From assembly GCF_014306625.1 (NCBI RefSeq), contig NZ_JACRYL010000022.1, positions 1,399 to 54,402 on the forward strand: a stretch of DNA of 53,004 nucleotides. Direction: 5' to 3'. The translations under genes and the position numbers were made by a program. Numbering within the stretch: position 1 is the stretch's first letter; each line of letters opens with the position of its first letter. Origin of the DNA: Pedobacter fastidiosus (GTDB lineage Bacteria; Bacteroidota; Bacteroidia; Sphingobacteriales; Sphingobacteriaceae). Positions 6,211 through 14,050 of this stretch are shown one piece after another. The notes beneath the pieces are model-generated. The model was given only the letters and a program-made list of their open reading frames with translations, was not told the origin of the DNA and searched no databases.

Positions 6211-7527
6211 ATGTCATCAGTAGAGACAACTTACATTCCTTACAAAGTTAAGGACATTTCACTGGCAGAATGGGGCCGTAAAGAAATCGGATTAGCCGAA
6301 GCAGAAATGCCAGGTTTAATGAGTTTACGTAAAGAATTCGGTCCATCGCAACCGTTAAAAGGTGCTCGTATTGCAGGCTGTCTGCACATGACCATCCAAA
6401 CGGCTGTATTAATCGAAACATTAACAGCTTTAGGTGCTGAAGTTACCTGGTCATCTTGCAATATTTTTTCTACGCAAGACCATGCTGCTGCTGCTATCGC
6501 CGCTGCAGGTATTCAAGTTTACGCTTGGAAAGGCTTAAACGAAGAAGAATTTGACTGGTGTATTGAGCAAACTTTGCACTTTGGCCCAGATCAACAGCCA
6601 TTAAACATGATTTTAGATGATGGTGGCGATTTAACCAACATGGTTTTTGATAAATATCCTGAGCTAATTGCAGCAATTAAAGGTTTATCAGAAGAGACTA
6701 CAACTGGTGTTCACCGTTTGTACGAAAGAATGAAAAACGGAACATTACACGTTCCAGCAATCAACGTTAACGATTCTGTAACCAAATCTAAATTTGACAA
6801 CAAATACGGATGTCGCGAATCATTGGTAGATGCAATTCGTCGCGCTACCGATGTAATGATGGCAGGTAAAGTTGCTGTTGTTTGTGGTTATGGCGATGTT
6901 GGTAAAGGTTCTGCAGAATCTTTAAGCTCGCAAGGTGTACGTGTAATCGTAACCGAAATCGATCCAATCTGTGCTTTACAGGCTGCCATGGAAGGTTACG
7001 AAGTTAAAAAATTAGCTACCGCAATTAAAGAAGCTGATATCGTTGTAACAACAACAGGAAACTGTAATATCGTTCGTGAAGAGCATTTCAGAGCATTAAA
7101 AGATAAAGCGATTGTTTGTAACATCGGTCACTTCGATAACGAAATCGACATGGCTTGGCTAAACGGAAACTATGGCGATACCAAAATCGAAATCAAACCT
7201 CAGGTTGATAAATATACAATTGATGGCAAAGATGTAATCGTCTTAGCCGAAGGCCGTTTGGTTAACTTAGGTTGCGCAACTGGTCACCCAAGTTTCGTAA
7301 TGAGTGCATCATTCACCAACCAAACTTTGGCTCAATTGGAACTTTGGACAAACACTGCTGCTTACGAAAACAAAGTTTATGTTTTGCCTAAGTATTTAGA
7401 TGAAAAAGTTGCCCGTTTACACTTAGAGAAAATCGGTGTAGAATTAGATGTTTTGGATCAACACCAAGCGGATTATATCGGTGTTCCGGTAGAAGGTCCT
7501 TTCAAGGCTGATACTTACAGATACTAA
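6211..7527 (+). CDS. ahcY: Adenosylhomocysteinase (S-adenosyl-L-homocysteine hydrolase)
   Basis: This cytoplasmic enzyme splits S-adenosylhomocysteine, the by-product of all SAM-dependent methylations, into adenosine and homocysteine, keeping the methyl cycle running. The 438-residue length is normal for the family. Visible landmarks are the N-terminal GCLHMTIQTAVLIETL substrate segment, NVNDSVTKSKFDN with the catalytic Lys/Asp region, the NAD-binding loop VVCGYGDVGKG near 223-233, NIGHFDNEIDM, GHPSFVMS, and the family-typical C-terminus KADTYRY that reaches into a neighbouring subunit's cofactor site. Codon use is the most optimised of the early window (many GTT/GCT/CGT), suggesting high expression. 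A strong hairpin terminator follows, so the gene is probably transcribed alone. Confidence 0.98.
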   Translation: MSSVETTYIPYKVKDISLAEWGRKEIGLAEAEMPGLMSLRKEFGPSQPLKGARIAGCLHMTIQTAVLIETLTALGAEVTWSSCNIFSTQDHAAAAIAAAGIQVYAWKGLNEEEFDWCIEQTLHFGPDQQPLNMILDDGGDLTNMVFDKYPELIAAIKGLSEETTTGVHRLYERMKNGTLHVPAINVNDSVTKSKFDNKYGCRESLVDAIRRATDVMMAGKVAVVCGYGDVGKGSAESLSSQGVRVIVTEIDPICALQAAMEGYEVKKLATAIKEADIVVTTTGNCNIVREEHFRALKDKAIVCNIGHFDNEIDMAWLNGNYGDTKIEIKPQVDKYTIDGKDVIVLAEGRLVNLGCATGHPSFVMSASFTNQTLAQLELWTNTAAYENKVYVLPKYLDEKVARLHLEKIGVELDVLDQHQADYIGVPVEGPFKADTYRY

Positions 7528-7567
7528 GCCGCAACCCTCTCCCGATGAGAGGAAGCTGGATAATACT

Positions 7568-7600
7568 AAAAAGGGATGTGCAAATTGCATGTCCCTTTTT
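7568..7600 (+). terminator. Intrinsic terminator of ahcY
   Basis: aaaagggatgtgc and gcatgtccctttt pair over 13 positions (two of them G-U in RNA) around a 5-6 nt AT loop, and a run of T follows. It is 41 bp after the ahcY stop. Confidence 0.75.
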
Positions 7601-7812
7601 TATTCCCCCTTTTAGAGGGGTGCCTGCAAGGCGGGGTGTTCATTTAGGGAATTAAATTTGTGCTTTTTTTTGAAAATGGGCGTTTACTAATTCTTCGCAA
7701 ATTCTAGCCCTGCTATCCATTCCAATCTTTTTATGTAAAAAACATAAAAAGGATTTCCATTTCTATCAGGTTTATTTTACAAAATAGAGTAATTCTTTTG
7801 CCACAGAAAACC

Positions 7813-7820
7813 TACATTTG
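7813..7820 (+). promoter_or_regulatory. -7 promoter box (TAcaTTTG)
   Basis: tacatttg matches the TAnnTTTG consensus and lies 13 bp before the ATG of the small exported protein at 7834, giving a very short leader. A TTTTG lies just upstream, but the spacing to it (12 bp) is too short for a -33 element. Confidence 0.5.
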
Positions 7821-7833
7821 AAAAACGAAAACA

Positions 7834-8175
7834 ATGAAAAATCTAATATTTGCCCTAGTATTAAGCATATTTGCTATAAGTGCAAACGCACAAGTAGCGC
7901 CCAAAAAAGCAGTAACCTCAAAAGTGATTACAAAGCAAGTTGTTGATGTAGCCTGTGGCGAATGTCAGTTCAAAATGAAAGGTAAAGATTGTGAGCTTGC
8001 CGTTAAAATTGATGGTAAATCGTATTTCGTAGATGGAAAAAATATCGATGATTTTGGTGATGCACATGGAGAACATGGTTTTTGCAATGCGGTTAGCAAA
8101 GCAGAAGTAACGGGCGAAATTGTAAACAATCGTTTTAAAGCAAAAGAAATAAAGCTGTTGTCAAATAAAAAGTAA
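7834..8175 (+). CDS. Small exported cysteine-containing protein (DUF6370-like)
   Basis: A 113-residue protein with a clear Sec signal peptide (MKNLIFALVLSIFAISANAQ; cleavage expected after ANA), so it is periplasmic. The mature part carries VDVACGECQFKMKGKDCELA, then GKSYFVDGKNIDDFGDAHGE and GFCNAVSKAEVTGEI. Four cysteines (CGEC, DCE, FCN) and several histidine/aspartate residues suggest disulfides or metal binding. The pattern recalls the uncharacterised DUF6370 family; no reaction is known to me. It has its own promoter box, and a dispersed inverted repeat that may end transcription follows. It stands alone, facing the convergent deacetylase-like gene. Confidence 0.75.
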   Translation: MKNLIFALVLSIFAISANAQVAPKKAVTSKVITKQVVDVACGECQFKMKGKDCELAVKIDGKSYFVDGKNIDDFGDAHGEHGFCNAVSKAEVTGEIVNNRFKAKEIKLLSNKK

Positions 8176-8334
8176 TTTAACCGCAAAGTGCGCAGAGTTT
8201 TTCGCAAAGAAACGCAAAGCTAATCATATAACCCTGTTGTATTAACATCTAACTTATACGCCATACATGGTTTAAATTTGGCGACTAACTTAATTTTTTC
8301 TTTGCGTCTTTTTCTCTGAGTTCTTTGCGGTTAA
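8176..8334. repeat. Dispersed inverted repeat with 'aaccgcaaag' arms
   Basis: The left end (tttaaccgcaaagtgcgcag ... cgcaaagaaacgcaaag) and the right end (ctttgcgtctttttctctga ... ctttgcggttaa) are imperfect reverse complements. The same word set (cgcaaag, cagag, tttgtg) appears at 12875-12957 and 13872-14007, so this is one family of intergenic repeats. It lies between convergent genes and may act as a bidirectional terminator. Confidence 0.6.
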
Positions 8335-8345
8335 AAAGAAAATAT

Positions 8346-9311
8346 CTACTCAAATTCCTTTTCCAAACCTTGCCTTAAATCAAAAAGTAACCACTGTTTG
8401 GTTATAACATCAGCTTGCTTGGCTTTCAATAGCTGAATAAAATCTTTAACCCCAATTTCTTCATTGCCATTCCCATGAATCAGCACAATGCTCCCCGCAT
8501 TTGGTTGCTGGCCTTTAGCCAACCAAGCATCACTCCCAATTGGAATAAGTCCATACGCTTCAATTTTCTCTACAATACTTTTATCAGAAACTAAACCCGG
8601 GAAACGAAAAAAAACAGAGGGCGTTAAACCATTTTTAAGCATTAGCTTTTCATTCTCCAAAACTTCAATATCTAAATTTGTTCCTGGGGCAAGCAAAAAA
8701 TTCTCAGCTAAGGGCAAGCTGTTTACTTCGTGGTTATAGGAATGATTAACCCAAGTAATGTTCAGTTCTTTCTTATCAACCAAACTTTTTAACCAGTTCA
8801 AATCATCCTGATGTTTGAGCATCCATTTTCCAGAAACGGATACAGCAATTGGTGCAGGTTGTTCTATTTTTTTAAATTCATCAAAAACCGATTGGAATAT
8901 AATTCGATCTAAACCTTTATGCGAAGGACAAAGGTCTATAGTTAAGGTAATTCCCTTTTCGTTTGGAATGGCATGATCTATACCCGCGTTTTGTAATTGT
9001 AAATCCTTTTCCAAGGCTGCTTCTAATGATTTTACGTAAGCCGTATTTTTAAAAATGGCCAATACATTTGAATATTCTAAACTGCTTAAAGCATACTTAT
9101 TGGCAAAATCTATTTTAGTTTCTAAACTATTTGGATTAACCAAAAGCAAATATTTTTGATTGTTATTTGCAAAACTTCTTAAAGCAATTAATTTTTCCTG
9201 ATTTTGAGTAGCTATTGAATAATTCACTTTATACCGCTTGATCATCTCAAATTTTTGAGCGAAACTCTTTGATGTTAAGATGATTATCATAAGTAAAAAT
9301 TTGTATCTCAT
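8346..9311 (-). CDS. Polysaccharide deacetylase-like exported protein
   Basis: A 321-residue protein with a signal peptide (MRYKFLLMIIILTSKSFAQ). The second half has the NodB-type deacetylase layout: LTIDLCPS with the motif-1 aspartate (the usual TFDDG reads TIDLC), NHSYNH as the metal-binding H-x3-H motif, RFPGL for the R-x-P motif, GSDAWLA, and LIHGNG near the end. Family members remove acetyl groups from chitin-like or peptidoglycan glycans. Because motif 1 lacks its second aspartate, activity is less certain. The N-terminal 100 residues do not match the catalytic domain. The ATG at 9311 gives a complete signal peptide. It is transcribed divergently from the lipoprotein at 9386. Confidence 0.75.
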   Translation of the reverse strand: MRYKFLLMIIILTSKSFAQKFEMIKRYKVNYSIATQNQEKLIALRSFANNNQKYLLLVNPNSLETKIDFANKYALSSLEYSNVLAIFKNTAYVKSLEAALEKDLQLQNAGIDHAIPNEKGITLTIDLCPSHKGLDRIIFQSVFDEFKKIEQPAPIAVSVSGKWMLKHQDDLNWLKSLVDKKELNITWVNHSYNHEVNSLPLAENFLLAPGTNLDIEVLENEKLMLKNGLTPSVFFRFPGLVSDKSIVEKIEAYGLIPIGSDAWLAKGQQPNAGSIVLIHGNGNEEIGVKDFIQLLKAKQADVITKQWLLFDLRQGLEKEFE

Positions 9312-9355
9312 GTAGTTAAAAATAATGCGAAAGTTTCAACAGTCAAAAATAATCT

Positions 9356-9363
9356 TATATTTG
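9356..9363 (+). promoter_or_regulatory. -7 promoter box (TAtaTTTG)
   Basis: tatatttg fits TAnnTTTG and lies 22 bp before the GTG start of the lipoprotein gene, in the divergent gap with the deacetylase-like gene. No convincing -33 box is seen. Confidence 0.5.
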
Positions 9364-9385
9364 AATTAGGAAGCTAAATTATTCT

Positions 9386-9898
9386 GTGAAAAAATCTCTC
9401 TATTTTTTCTTTTTATTGTTTCTATCTATTGGTTGTAGCGATACAGGCTCAAGCAAATCCGCATCCATTTCATCCATAATTTTAAAGGCATATCAATCAA
9501 AATCAATATCGGATGGTGCTAATTTTTTAATTCAAAAAGGATATAAATTAAGCAGGAAAATCGAAAACAAAATATCTGCTACAAGTTTAACTACACTCGA
9601 ATTTGAAGGCGATCATTTGATTTCATTAAGGGCCATTGAAAATAACATTACCGAATTAACTTGCCAATCCAAACAGATCAATGAGGTTGTGAAATTAAAA
9701 GAAGAGTTAATGCAAGATTTCAATTTTAAACCAGAACATAAAAGATTAGTCAGTAATCAGGATATCAAAACTGATTTTTACTCAAATGGTGAAATTGTAG
9801 CTAAAATTGTAACCATCAACTATAAAGATGGTAAAAGTAATTTCTGCAGCATAAGTTTTAGGCACAAAAATCAAATTCCTTATTTAAAATCTTTCTAA
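9386..9898 (+). CDS. Uncharacterised lipoprotein
   Basis: A 170-residue protein whose N-terminus is a lipoprotein signal (MKKSLYFFFLLFLSIGC: hydrophobic stretch and lipobox LSIG-C at residue 17), so it is anchored in a membrane through the cysteine. The mature part is lysine/serine-rich with a few beta-prone runs (SATSLTTLEFEGDHLISLRA; NGEIVAKIVTINYKDGKSN). I do not recognise a family. The start is GTG, fixed by the signal peptide and by the promoter box 22 bp upstream. It is followed at 37 bp by a 40-codon membrane-peptide gene on the same strand. Confidence 0.7.
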   Translation: MKKSLYFFFLLFLSIGCSDTGSSKSASISSIILKAYQSKSISDGANFLIQKGYKLSRKIENKISATSLTTLEFEGDHLISLRAIENNITELTCQSKQINEVVKLKEELMQDFNFKPEHKRLVSNQDIKTDFYSNGEIVAKIVTINYKDGKSNFCSISFRHKNQIPYLKSF

Positions 9899-9934
9899 TT
9901 AAGTTCGAATCCGTTATCTTTACCAAACGGCGCA

Positions 9935-10057
9935 ATGAACAAAGAAAAAGTAAAATTATGGTTTAAGCGGGTGGGGCTAGTTGGGTTTTTATTCTTCCTA
10001 ATTAAAGGGATAATCTGGCTTGTTGTGTTCTATTTTATCGGCAAAAACGTTACTTAA
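9935..10057 (+). CDS. 40-residue single-helix membrane peptide
   Basis: A short frame from ATG to TAA encodes MNKEKVKLWFKRVGLVGFLF, then FLIKGIIWLVVFYFIGKNVT. A basic amphipathic start is followed by one transmembrane helix of about 20-24 residues, with the lysine-rich end inside the cell. A near-consensus -7 box (tatcttta, 9916-9923) stands just upstream of the ATG, which favours a real transcript. The stop codon overlaps the 3' end of the convergent GtrA gene by 8 bp. Function is unknown; size and layout resemble small regulatory membrane proteins. Confidence 0.55.
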   Translation: MNKEKVKLWFKRVGLVGFLFFLIKGIIWLVVFYFIGKNVT

Positions 10058-10430
10058 AAGTAAACAGCATATTCGCCAAGAAATTCCAGATAAACACAAT
10101 TACAATCGCGAAGAATTTAGCTACATAAAAATTCGTTCCATTTTTACGTTGATGGAAAAGATAAATAATAAAAGTATTTAAGCCCAAACCAATTAAGCTC
10201 ACCACTAAAAATTTGCTAAATTCTGTTCCCCAATGTGCATTAGTACTTTGGAAAGTCCAAACTCTATTAATTAAGTAATTATTGGTTACAGCCAGTGTAA
10301 AACCAATGGCATTTGCAACATACTTATTCACTTTTATCTTTTCTTTAAAAAGCCAAGTTGCACCAAAATCAATCGCCATTCCAAGCAAACCTGTTAATCC
10401 AAATTTTATAATGCGGAAGAATAAATCCAT
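10050..10430 (-). CDS. GtrA-family membrane protein
   Basis: A 126-residue protein with four transmembrane helices in the GtrA arrangement: IKFGLTGLLGMAIDF, VANAIGFTLAVTNNYLINRV with the NNYLINRVWTF motif, the third helix VVSLIGLGLNTFIIYLF, and the last helix FFAIVIVFIWNFLANMLFTF ending in the typical W-N-F-x-x-x-x-x-x-F. GtrA proteins are thought to flip or present polyprenyl-linked sugars for cell-envelope glycosylation. It follows the GT39 gene by one base on the same strand, so the two form a unit: GtrA for lipid-sugar handling and GT39 for transfer. Confidence 0.9.
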   Translation of the reverse strand: MDLFFRIIKFGLTGLLGMAIDFGATWLFKEKIKVNKYVANAIGFTLAVTNNYLINRVWTFQSTNAHWGTEFSKFLVVSLIGLGLNTFIIYLFHQRKNGTNFYVAKFFAIVIVFIWNFLANMLFTFK

Positions 10431-10431
10431 G

Positions 10432-12072
10432 CTAATGTATTTTAACCAAATAAAAATGCTCTAAAACCTGAGGGCGTGTTTTAGCGTTAATAAATTTCCC
10501 AGTTAGCTTTGTAATGTGGTAATACTCAAATGATTTTAACACTTCAGCATGGTATTCGGTTTTTAATCTAGCGAGCTCAGATTCGGGAGTATAGATTACA
10601 AGATCTTGCTCGCTTTTAGATTTGTTTAATTCCTCGTAACTCCAGAAGTATTTTGGTTCTCCTTCAGCATAGAAATCAAATGAATAAGCATCAGGATACA
10701 TTAAAACTGAAGCCTTTGCTTTTGGATAATTTTCCTTTAACCATTTGCCAGCTTCCATTCCGGATTCGTATTTAAGCACTGAAGGATAGAAAAATCCAGA
10801 AAGAAAGATCATTAACCCTATCGAAATAAAAGTGGTTCTGGCTAGGAGTGTTTCAATTTTTATTCCTTTAAAAATTAGGAAAGAAATAACCAAGATAGCA
10901 ATCAAAATTGCTACAGCAATAAAATAATAGTTGAATCCAAAAAATACGGCGAGTGTAGATAAAATTAGTATAATTAAAATTGCCAATATATGCTGAACAG
11001 TAGAGAATATCTTTAAACTCTTCCCTTCCAGCTTTTCTAAATACAATGCCGTAATTATGGCAAACTGTGGTAAAATGATCAATATATAATGTGGCAATTG
11101 GAATTTTGAAAGCGAGAACAACAGAAATGTTATTGCCGCACTTACCCAAATAAAAATACTTTCTGCAGGTAAGTTTATTCTGTTTTTCTTTTTGAAAAGA
11201 TTGAATATTGCAGTGTAAAATAAAATGGACCAAGGCAAAAATGCCCACAGTGTTGTATGCAAAAAGAAGGAAATATCTCCCTTACCTTTTATCGGTCCGT
11301 TGTTAAAGAAACGACCAAACTGACTATCCCAAAAGAAAAACTTTAATCCAGAAACTCCAGTTTTCCCGAATACTACTTTCTCTGGATGAAGATCAAACTG
11401 AATATATAAGGTGTATAATTCTGGAATAATGAATATTAAAATAAGAATAATTGCCAGCCACCATTTGGGTTTTAAAAGCTGTTTAAATTGCTTGGTTAGC
11501 AACCAATAAATAATAAATCCACCAAAAACTGGAATCAAAACAAAAATTCCTTTGATCATTATGGCACATGCGGCGAAAAATGATCCGGCAACGATGTGCC
11601 AAAACAAACCTTGATGTCCCTTGTAGTAGTGATAAATGGCTGCGAATGTAAAAGTGGTAATGTAAACTTCTGCTCGAACATCAAAAGTAGAAATCAGAAT
11701 GTGTAACGAACTCAGAAAAATTAGGGCGCTAATTAAACCAATTTTTTCACTATAAATATCTTTTGCAAGTTTATATATGTACCAAGCACCCAATAATCCG
11801 AAAAGAAAAGAAGGAAGTTTGTAGGCAAAAGCTGTGATTCCAAAAACTTTGAAAGATGCTGCCGCAAGCCAAAAGGTTAAATGTGGTTTATCCAACCAAT
11901 CAGCCCCACGAACGTAAAGATTGATATAATCGTTGCGCAATACCATATTCTTAGCAATGGATGCATACAATGCAGAATCGGGTTCCATAACACCACCAAA
12001 CAGTGATATGGCACTAATGGCAACAATTAAAGCAATAAGGATTTTATATAAAAGTTGATCTTTCAAATTCAT
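10432..12072 (-). CDS. ArnT/PMT-like membrane glycosyltransferase (GT39/GT83 type)
   Basis: A 546-residue integral membrane protein with about 11-12 helices and a periplasmic C-terminal part of some 100 residues. The first loop has GGVMEPDSALYASIAKNM followed by WLDKPHLTFWLAA. The acidic residue after the first helix and the 'DKPP..yWl'-like string are the catalytic-site marks of ArnT/PMT glycosyltransferases, which use polyprenyl-phosphate sugars on the outer face of the inner membrane. The target could be lipid A or an envelope glycan. I choose the ATG at 12072 (MNLKDQLLYKILIAL); the alternative upstream start is a TTG that would add eight residues. It runs together with gtrA, one base apart. 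Confidence 0.85.
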   Translation of the reverse strand: MNLKDQLLYKILIALIVAISAISLFGGVMEPDSALYASIAKNMVLRNDYINLYVRGADWLDKPHLTFWLAAASFKVFGITAFAYKLPSFLFGLLGAWYIYKLAKDIYSEKIGLISALIFLSSLHILISTFDVRAEVYITTFTFAAIYHYYKGHQGLFWHIVAGSFFAACAIMIKGIFVLIPVFGGFIIYWLLTKQFKQLLKPKWWLAIILILIFIIPELYTLYIQFDLHPEKVVFGKTGVSGLKFFFWDSQFGRFFNNGPIKGKGDISFFLHTTLWAFLPWSILFYTAIFNLFKKKNRINLPAESIFIWVSAAITFLLFSLSKFQLPHYILIILPQFAIITALYLEKLEGKSLKIFSTVQHILAILIILILSTLAVFFGFNYYFIAVAILIAILVISFLIFKGIKIETLLARTTFISIGLMIFLSGFFYPSVLKYESGMEAGKWLKENYPKAKASVLMYPDAYSFDFYAEGEPKYFWSYEELNKSKSEQDLVIYTPESELARLKTEYHAEVLKSFEYYHITKLTGKFINAKTRPQVLEHFYLVKIH

Positions 12073-12144
12073 TAATATCTCAACAAATATGAGCAAAAAA
12101 AAGTCAAATTTATTTAAGGTTTCCGATTAACAAACCCAAAGCAT

Positions 12145-12152
12145 TATCTTTG
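12145..12152 (+). promoter_or_regulatory. -7 promoter box (TAtcTTTG) touching the pdxJ start
   Basis: tatctttg is a perfect TAnnTTTG box only 4 bp before the pdxJ ATG at 12157. Transcription would then begin at or next to the start codon, giving a leaderless mRNA. Confidence 0.6.
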
Positions 12153-12156
12153 CGGT

Positions 12157-12873
12157 ATGACAAAATTATCGGTTAACATCAATAAAATTGCTACACTTCG
12201 CAACAGTCGCGGAGGTAATAATCCTGATTTAGTTAAAGTTGCACTAGATTGTGAACGTTTCGGAGCGCAAGGAATTACCGTACATCCACGCCCAGATGAA
12301 CGCCACATTCGCTATCAAGATGTTTACGATTTGAAAGCAGTTATCGCGACAGAATTCAACATTGAAGGCAATTGCAAGGAAGATAAATTTGTCGATTTAG
12401 TTTTAGCAAATAAACCTGCTCAGGTTACTTTAGTGCCCGATGCTGAAGGTCAAATCACATCAAATCATGGCTGGGACACGATTAAGCATAAAGATTATTT
12501 GAAGGAAATGGTTGCAGTTTTCCAAAAGGAGGGCATTAGAGTTTCTATTTTCGTAGATCCTTTGGTCGATATGGTGGAAGGCGCTGCAGAAACCGGAACG
12601 GATAGAATTGAATTGTACACTGAGGCTTATGCGCATAATTATTTTGCCGATAGAGAGAAAGCAATTGTGAGTTACATCGCGGCTGCTCATCATGCAAATA
12701 CATTGGGTTTAGGAATTAATGCTGGTCATGATTTAGATTTACATAATCTGCATTATTTTGCGCAAAGTATTCCGGGTTTATTGGAGGTTTCTATTGGGCA
12801 TGCGCTAATCAGCGATGCGCTTTATTTGGGATTAGAGACTACCGTTCAAAAATATTTACAACAGCTCAATTAA
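12157..12873 (+). CDS. pdxJ: Pyridoxine 5'-phosphate synthase
   Basis: PdxJ joins 1-deoxyxylulose 5-phosphate with 3-amino-2-oxopropyl phosphate to make pyridoxine 5'-phosphate, the last ring-closing step of the DXP-dependent vitamin B6 route. The 238 residues match the family length. Landmarks are LSVNINKIATLRNSRGG at the start, FGAQGITVHPRPDERHIRY with phosphate-binding and catalytic residues, FNIEGN, QVTLVPDAEGQITSNHGWD, and GINAGHDLDLHNL plus SIGHALISDAL near the end. It is a cytoplasmic TIM-barrel. The product feeds PLP enzymes such as the glycine dehydrogenase encoded 2.2 kb downstream. It has its own promoter and is followed by a repeat hairpin. Confidence 0.97.
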   Translation: MTKLSVNINKIATLRNSRGGNNPDLVKVALDCERFGAQGITVHPRPDERHIRYQDVYDLKAVIATEFNIEGNCKEDKFVDLVLANKPAQVTLVPDAEGQITSNHGWDTIKHKDYLKEMVAVFQKEGIRVSIFVDPLVDMVEGAAETGTDRIELYTEAYAHNYFADREKAIVSYIAAAHHANTLGLGINAGHDLDLHNLHYFAQSIPGLLEVSIGHALISDALYLGLETTVQKYLQQLN

Positions 12874-12874
12874 T

Positions 12875-12957
12875 TTAACCACTAAGTACACCAAGAGAGG
12901 CAAAGAGAAAACAGAGCCTTTGTGTTCTTTGTGAAAACTCTTTTTCTCTGTGGTTAA
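12875..12957. repeat. Dispersed inverted repeat after pdxJ
   Basis: ttaaccactaag at the left and ctctgtggttaa at the right pair, with inner blocks (ggcaaagagaaaacagag against ctctttttctctgtgg). Same word set as the repeats at 8176-8334 and 13872-14007. It fills the gap between pdxJ and the EamA gene and may end pdxJ transcripts. Confidence 0.55.
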
Positions 12958-12970
12958 TTAAAATTATATA

Positions 12971-13864
12971 ATGTTAAAAGGAATTCTCCTTGTTTTTTTT
13001 GGTGCCTGTAGTTTCGGCATCCTTTCTACTTTTGTAAAACTGGCTTACCATGATGGTTACACTTTAGGTGATGTAACTGGAGCACAGGCTTTTTTTGGTG
13101 CCGTAATTTTATGGGTTTTATTTTTTTTTCAAACGAGAACAGCAAGTTATAAATCAAAAGAAACGATCATAAAAACACCTTGGTGGAAAATGGTTCTCGC
13201 AGGAACCTGCACAGGATTGGTTAGTGTATTTTATTATCAGTGTGTAAAGTTGGTTCCGAATTCTGTAGCCATTATTTTGTTAATGCAATTTATTTGGATG
13301 AGCATATTAATGGAATACTTTATATTTAAAAAACGACCAACAGGATTGCAATTTCTAGCCATTCTTTTAGTGTTGGCTGGAACGGTTTTGGCCAGTGGAA
13401 TGGTAGAAGCAAGCATTCAATCCATCAGTTTAAAGGGAATAGGTTTCGGGTTGTTGGCAGCACTTTGCTATGCCGGTTTTTTAATGTTAAGTGGAAGAAT
13501 AGGAAATGAATACCCGCCTTTAAAGAAAAGTGCTTTAATGATTACTGGCGCATGCTTACTAATATTTATCATTTTTCCGCCGACTTTTTTGTTTGATGGA
13601 GCGCTTAATGGTTCACTTTTAAAATGGGGATTAATCATTGCGGTTTTCGGTACGGTAATTCCACCTTTATTTTACGCAGAAGGTGTTCCAAGAATCGGAA
13701 CAGCTTTAAGTTCTATTTTAAGTGCTGCAGAATTACCTGTAGCCGTAATGATGGCTGGTTTTGTATTGCAAGAGCAGGTCTCTTTTTTACGATGGGTTGG
13801 CGTAGCGGTAATTTTATCGGCAATGGTGATTCCCAATCTCAAATATTTGAAACGAAAGGCTTGA
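12971..13864 (+). CDS. DMT-superfamily (EamA) transporter
   Basis: A 297-residue inner-membrane protein with ten predicted helices arranged as two EamA halves (residues about 5-145 and 155-292). The first begins KGILLVFFGACSFGILSTFV, and the second has KGIGFGLLAALCYAGFLMLSGR. Conserved helix-end features include VPNSVAIILLMQFIWMSI and GTALSSILSAAELPVAVMM, both close to the usual EamA 'p..asll..lePv' segment. Family members export amino acids, metabolites or small drugs; the substrate cannot be read from sequence. The ATG at 12971 is preceded by the dispersed repeat, and no good promoter box is visible. It is followed by another repeat copy. Confidence 0.88.
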   Translation: MLKGILLVFFGACSFGILSTFVKLAYHDGYTLGDVTGAQAFFGAVILWVLFFFQTRTASYKSKETIIKTPWWKMVLAGTCTGLVSVFYYQCVKLVPNSVAIILLMQFIWMSILMEYFIFKKRPTGLQFLAILLVLAGTVLASGMVEASIQSISLKGIGFGLLAALCYAGFLMLSGRIGNEYPPLKKSALMITGACLLIFIIFPPTFLFDGALNGSLLKWGLIIAVFGTVIPPLFYAEGVPRIGTALSSILSAAELPVAVMMAGFVLQEQVSFLRWVGVAVILSAMVIPNLKYLKRKA

Positions 13865-13871
13865 TTGTAGA

Positions 13872-14007
13872 CAACAAGGAGAACGCTGAGAAAATAATCG
13901 CCGAGGACATTAAGTTAAGGTGCCGAGAGTACGCTGAACTTTTCTTTGTGTGCTCTGTGAAATCTCTTTCTCTCTGTGCTAAAAATCTTTTTTTCCTTTG
14001 CGGTTAG
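13872..14007. repeat. Dispersed intergenic repeat between eamA and a lipoprotein gene
   Basis: Words such as aacgctgagaaaat, gtacgctgaac, tttgtgtgctctgtgaaatc, tctctctgtgct and cctttgcggtta repeat the vocabulary of the elements at 8176 and 12875. The region is about 135 bp and non-coding: the plus frame that crosses it is cysteine-rich and only extends a shadow of the transporter gene. Confidence 0.5.
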
Positions 14008-14050
14008 AATAAAAAAATAAATATCTTTAAAAAAGCATAAAGAACTCACG

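Larger units (their letters stand above)
7528..7833. other. Intergenic region with hairpin repeats, terminator and a promoter
   Basis: No gene is seen in these 306 bp. In order they hold a small hairpin with cctct/agagg arms (7534-7553), the ahcY terminator, a GC-rich strip (7603-7641, ccccttttagaggggtgcct then gcaaggcggggtg) of a type widespread between genes in this phylum, an AT-rich stretch, and a -7 box TAcaTTTG at 7813-7820 that should start the next gene. Confidence 0.6.

Noticed and set aside
13624..14007. Plus-strand frame overlapping the EamA gene end
   Set aside because: It is a cysteine-rich shadow of the transporter followed by translated intergenic repeat; no domain and no start signal.
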